From Caulobacteraceae bacterium (GTDB taxonomy: Bacteria > Pseudomonadota > Alphaproteobacteria > Caulobacterales > Caulobacteraceae): a DNA stretch of 5,069 nucleotides. Shown here in pieces: positions 3,698 through 5,069 of this stretch. Each line of letters begins with the position of its first letter. The stretch's first letter is position 1. The notes beneath the pieces were generated by a model. That model was not told the DNA's origin, made no database searches, and saw only the letters and a list, made by a program, of their open reading frames with translations. Location: NCBI GenBank assembly GCA_947452665.1, contig CANGEH010000189.1:1-5069 (forward strand), written 5' to 3'. Position numbers and translations under genes: made by a program.

Positions 3698-5069
3698 CTA
3701 GACCAATGCCCCGTGACAATACTTGAACTTCTTAGCCGACCCACAAGGGCAGGCGCCATTGCGCGCGGTGCGCTCCCAGCCGGCGGGCAGGGCACTGGCG
3801 GGCAGGGCGGCGCGCTGTTCGGGCGATAGGCCTTCTGGGATGCCACCGGCAAAGCGTTCATTCTCGCCGGTCTCGGGGTTCATATGCACCTCGATTAGAC
3901 CCGCCGAGGGGGACTGGGCGGGGGCCGGGTCCTGATACTGGAACTCGACCGTCATCAGCCAGCGCGTCGTATTCATACGCAGATCGCCGAGCAGTTTTTC
4001 AAACAGCGAGAAGGCCTCGGTCTTGTATTCGTTCAAGGGGTCGCGCTGACCATAGCCGCGAAGCCCGATCACATTGCGCAAATGGTCCAGATGCATCAGG
4101 TGTTCGCGCCATTGCAAATCGATCATCTGGAGCAGGAAGTTCTTTTCCAGGCCGCGCATCTGCTCATCGCCAATCTGGCTCAAGCGTTCAGCGGCCCGGC
4201 TATCGGCGGCGGCCTGGATACGGGCCAGCATTTCCTCATTGGCAATGCCGTCTTCGGCGGCCCAGTCGCGCAAGGGAAGGCTTAGGCCCAGAATGGTCTC
4301 GATCCGCTCTTCCAGCCCATCAATATCCCATTTTTCGGCATAGGCCTTGGGCGGCAGGTGGCGATAGACTAGGTCCTCAATGGTGTCGTGACGCATTTCG
4401 GTGATGATCTCCGAAAGGTCGGTCGCCTCCATGAATTCTTGGCGCTGCTCGAACACGGCCTTGCGCTGGTCATTGACCACGTCATCGTATTTGAGCAGGT
4501 TTTTGCGGATTTCAAAATTGCGCTGCTCGACGCGGCGCTGGGCGGTGGCAATGGCGCTATTGAGCCACTTGTGGGTAATGGCCTCGCCTTCTTGAATGCC
4601 AAAGGTGCGCATTATGGCGTCGAGCCGCTCACCAGCAAAGATGCGCAAGAGGTCGTCTTCGCAAGATAGGAAGAATTTCGATGTGCCAGGGTCGCCCTGA
4701 CGGCCGGTGCGGCCGCGCAACTGGTTATCAATCCGGCGACTCTCATGCCGCTCTGTGCCCAGAACAAACAGGCCGCCCGCGGCGAGCGCCTTTTCGCGGC
4801 GATCGGCAATATCGGCCTCGATAATCTTGGACTGCTCGGCTTCCAGCTCTGGCGTGACCTCAATGCCCATGCCGCGCTGCTGCTGACGCCAGGCGGTCAT
4901 GCGCATTTCCAGATTGCCGCCGAGCTGAATATCCGTGCCGCGGCCGGCCATATTGGTGGCAATGGTCACAGAGCCGGGCGAGCCGGCATCGGCGACGATC
5001 AGGGCTTCTTGCTCGTGATAGCGGGCATTAAGCACATTGTGCGGGATCCCGGTCAGGGACTTGCCGTCC
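3698..5069 (-). CDS. secA: Preprotein translocase ATPase SecA, C-terminal half (partial at window edge)
   Basis: SecA is the motor that couples ATP hydrolysis to pushing unfolded preproteins through SecYEG at the inner membrane. The reading frame is open to the right edge, showing about 456 residues of a protein that is normally about 900. The first visible residues (DGKSLTGIPHNVLNARYHEQ) continue the motor domain, and the GTG at 5033-5035 is internal, not a start. Numbering from that codon: helicase motif V TIATNMAGRGTDI (24-36); motif VI NQLRGRTGRQGDPG (104-117); scaffold LLKYDDVVNDQR (180-191); helical wing (about 215-290); two-helix finger region with QWREHLMHLDHLR (308-320) and LRGYGQRDP (325-333). 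After a Pro/Ala-rich linker comes a zinc finger, CPCGSAKKFKYCH (429-441), which in proteobacteria binds SecB and lipids. No frameshift or missing motif is visible. It ends in TAG, 6 bp before the acetyltransferase gene. Confidence 0.98.
   Translation of the reverse strand, partial: DGKSLTGIPHNVLNARYHEQEALIVADAGSPGSVTIATNMAGRGTDIQLGGNLEMRMTAWRQQQRGMGIEVTPELEAEQSKIIEADIADRREKALAAGGLFVLGTERHESRRIDNQLRGRTGRQGDPGTSKFFLSCEDDLLRIFAGERLDAIMRTFGIQEGEAITHKWLNSAIATAQRRVEQRNFEIRKNLLKYDDVVNDQRKAVFEQRQEFMEATDLSEIITEMRHDTIEDLVYRHLPPKAYAEKWDIDGLEERIETILGLSLPLRDWAAEDGIANEEMLARIQAAADSRAAERLSQIGDEQMRGLEKNFLLQMIDLQWREHLMHLDHLRNVIGLRGYGQRDPLNEYKTEAFSLFEKLLGDLRMNTTRWLMTVEFQYQDPAPAQSPSAGLIEVHMNPETGENERFAGGIPEGLSPEQRAALPASALPAGWERTARNGACPCGSAKKFKYCHGALV

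Noticed and set aside
5033..5035. GTG as a start codon for a short SecA form
   Set aside because: The frame stays open upstream to the window edge and encodes conserved SecA sequence, so the codon is an internal valine.

Overview
The window looks like a chromosomal segment of an alphaproteobacterium, probably of the Caulobacterales type. This rests on the alphaproteobacterial-style SecA, a GNAT protein resembling the COG3818 family, and GC-rich hairpin repeats built on CCCCGCCTTCGCGGGG, which I associate with Caulobacterales and Sphingomonadales intergenic regions. The assignment is by recognition, not by search; only the phylum/class level is reasonably safe.

Left part (1-324): no gene. The first ~150 bases are GC-rich and carry two copies of an 18-nt hairpin repeat arranged as an inverted doublet. 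They give way abruptly to an AT-rich stretch (about 26% GC over 201-324) with a candidate sigma70-type promoter and a perfect 8-bp dyad just before the first gene.

Centre-left (325-1802, + strand): three tandem paralogous genes for small secreted proteins of 148, 146 and 144 residues. Each has a signal peptide that appears to be cut after residue 20, a nearly invariant ~90-residue core that alternates like beta-strands, and a divergent C-terminal tail holding the only two cysteines. A strong intrinsic terminator follows the third gene. I do not recognise the family. The nucleotide pattern is mosaic: copies 2 and 3 are identical over 74 nt, copies 1 and 2 are nearly identical further downstream, and copies 1 and 3 share the start of the tail. 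This suggests recombination between copies.

Centre-right (1825-2961, - strand): a 12-TM-type major facilitator transporter, convergent with the trio across the terminator. Upstream of it (2962-3217) is a gene-free stretch packed with hairpin repeats. These include a third copy of the left-end repeat and an inverted pair of CTTCCCCC/GGGGGAAG hairpins.

Right part (3218-5069, - strand): a GNAT acetyltransferase begins 6 bp after the stop of secA. The C-terminal half of SecA fills the rest of the window and runs off its right edge. secA and the acetyltransferase look like one transcription unit. SecA drives export through SecYEG, the route the three signal-peptide proteins would be expected to use, but nothing ties them more specifically than that.
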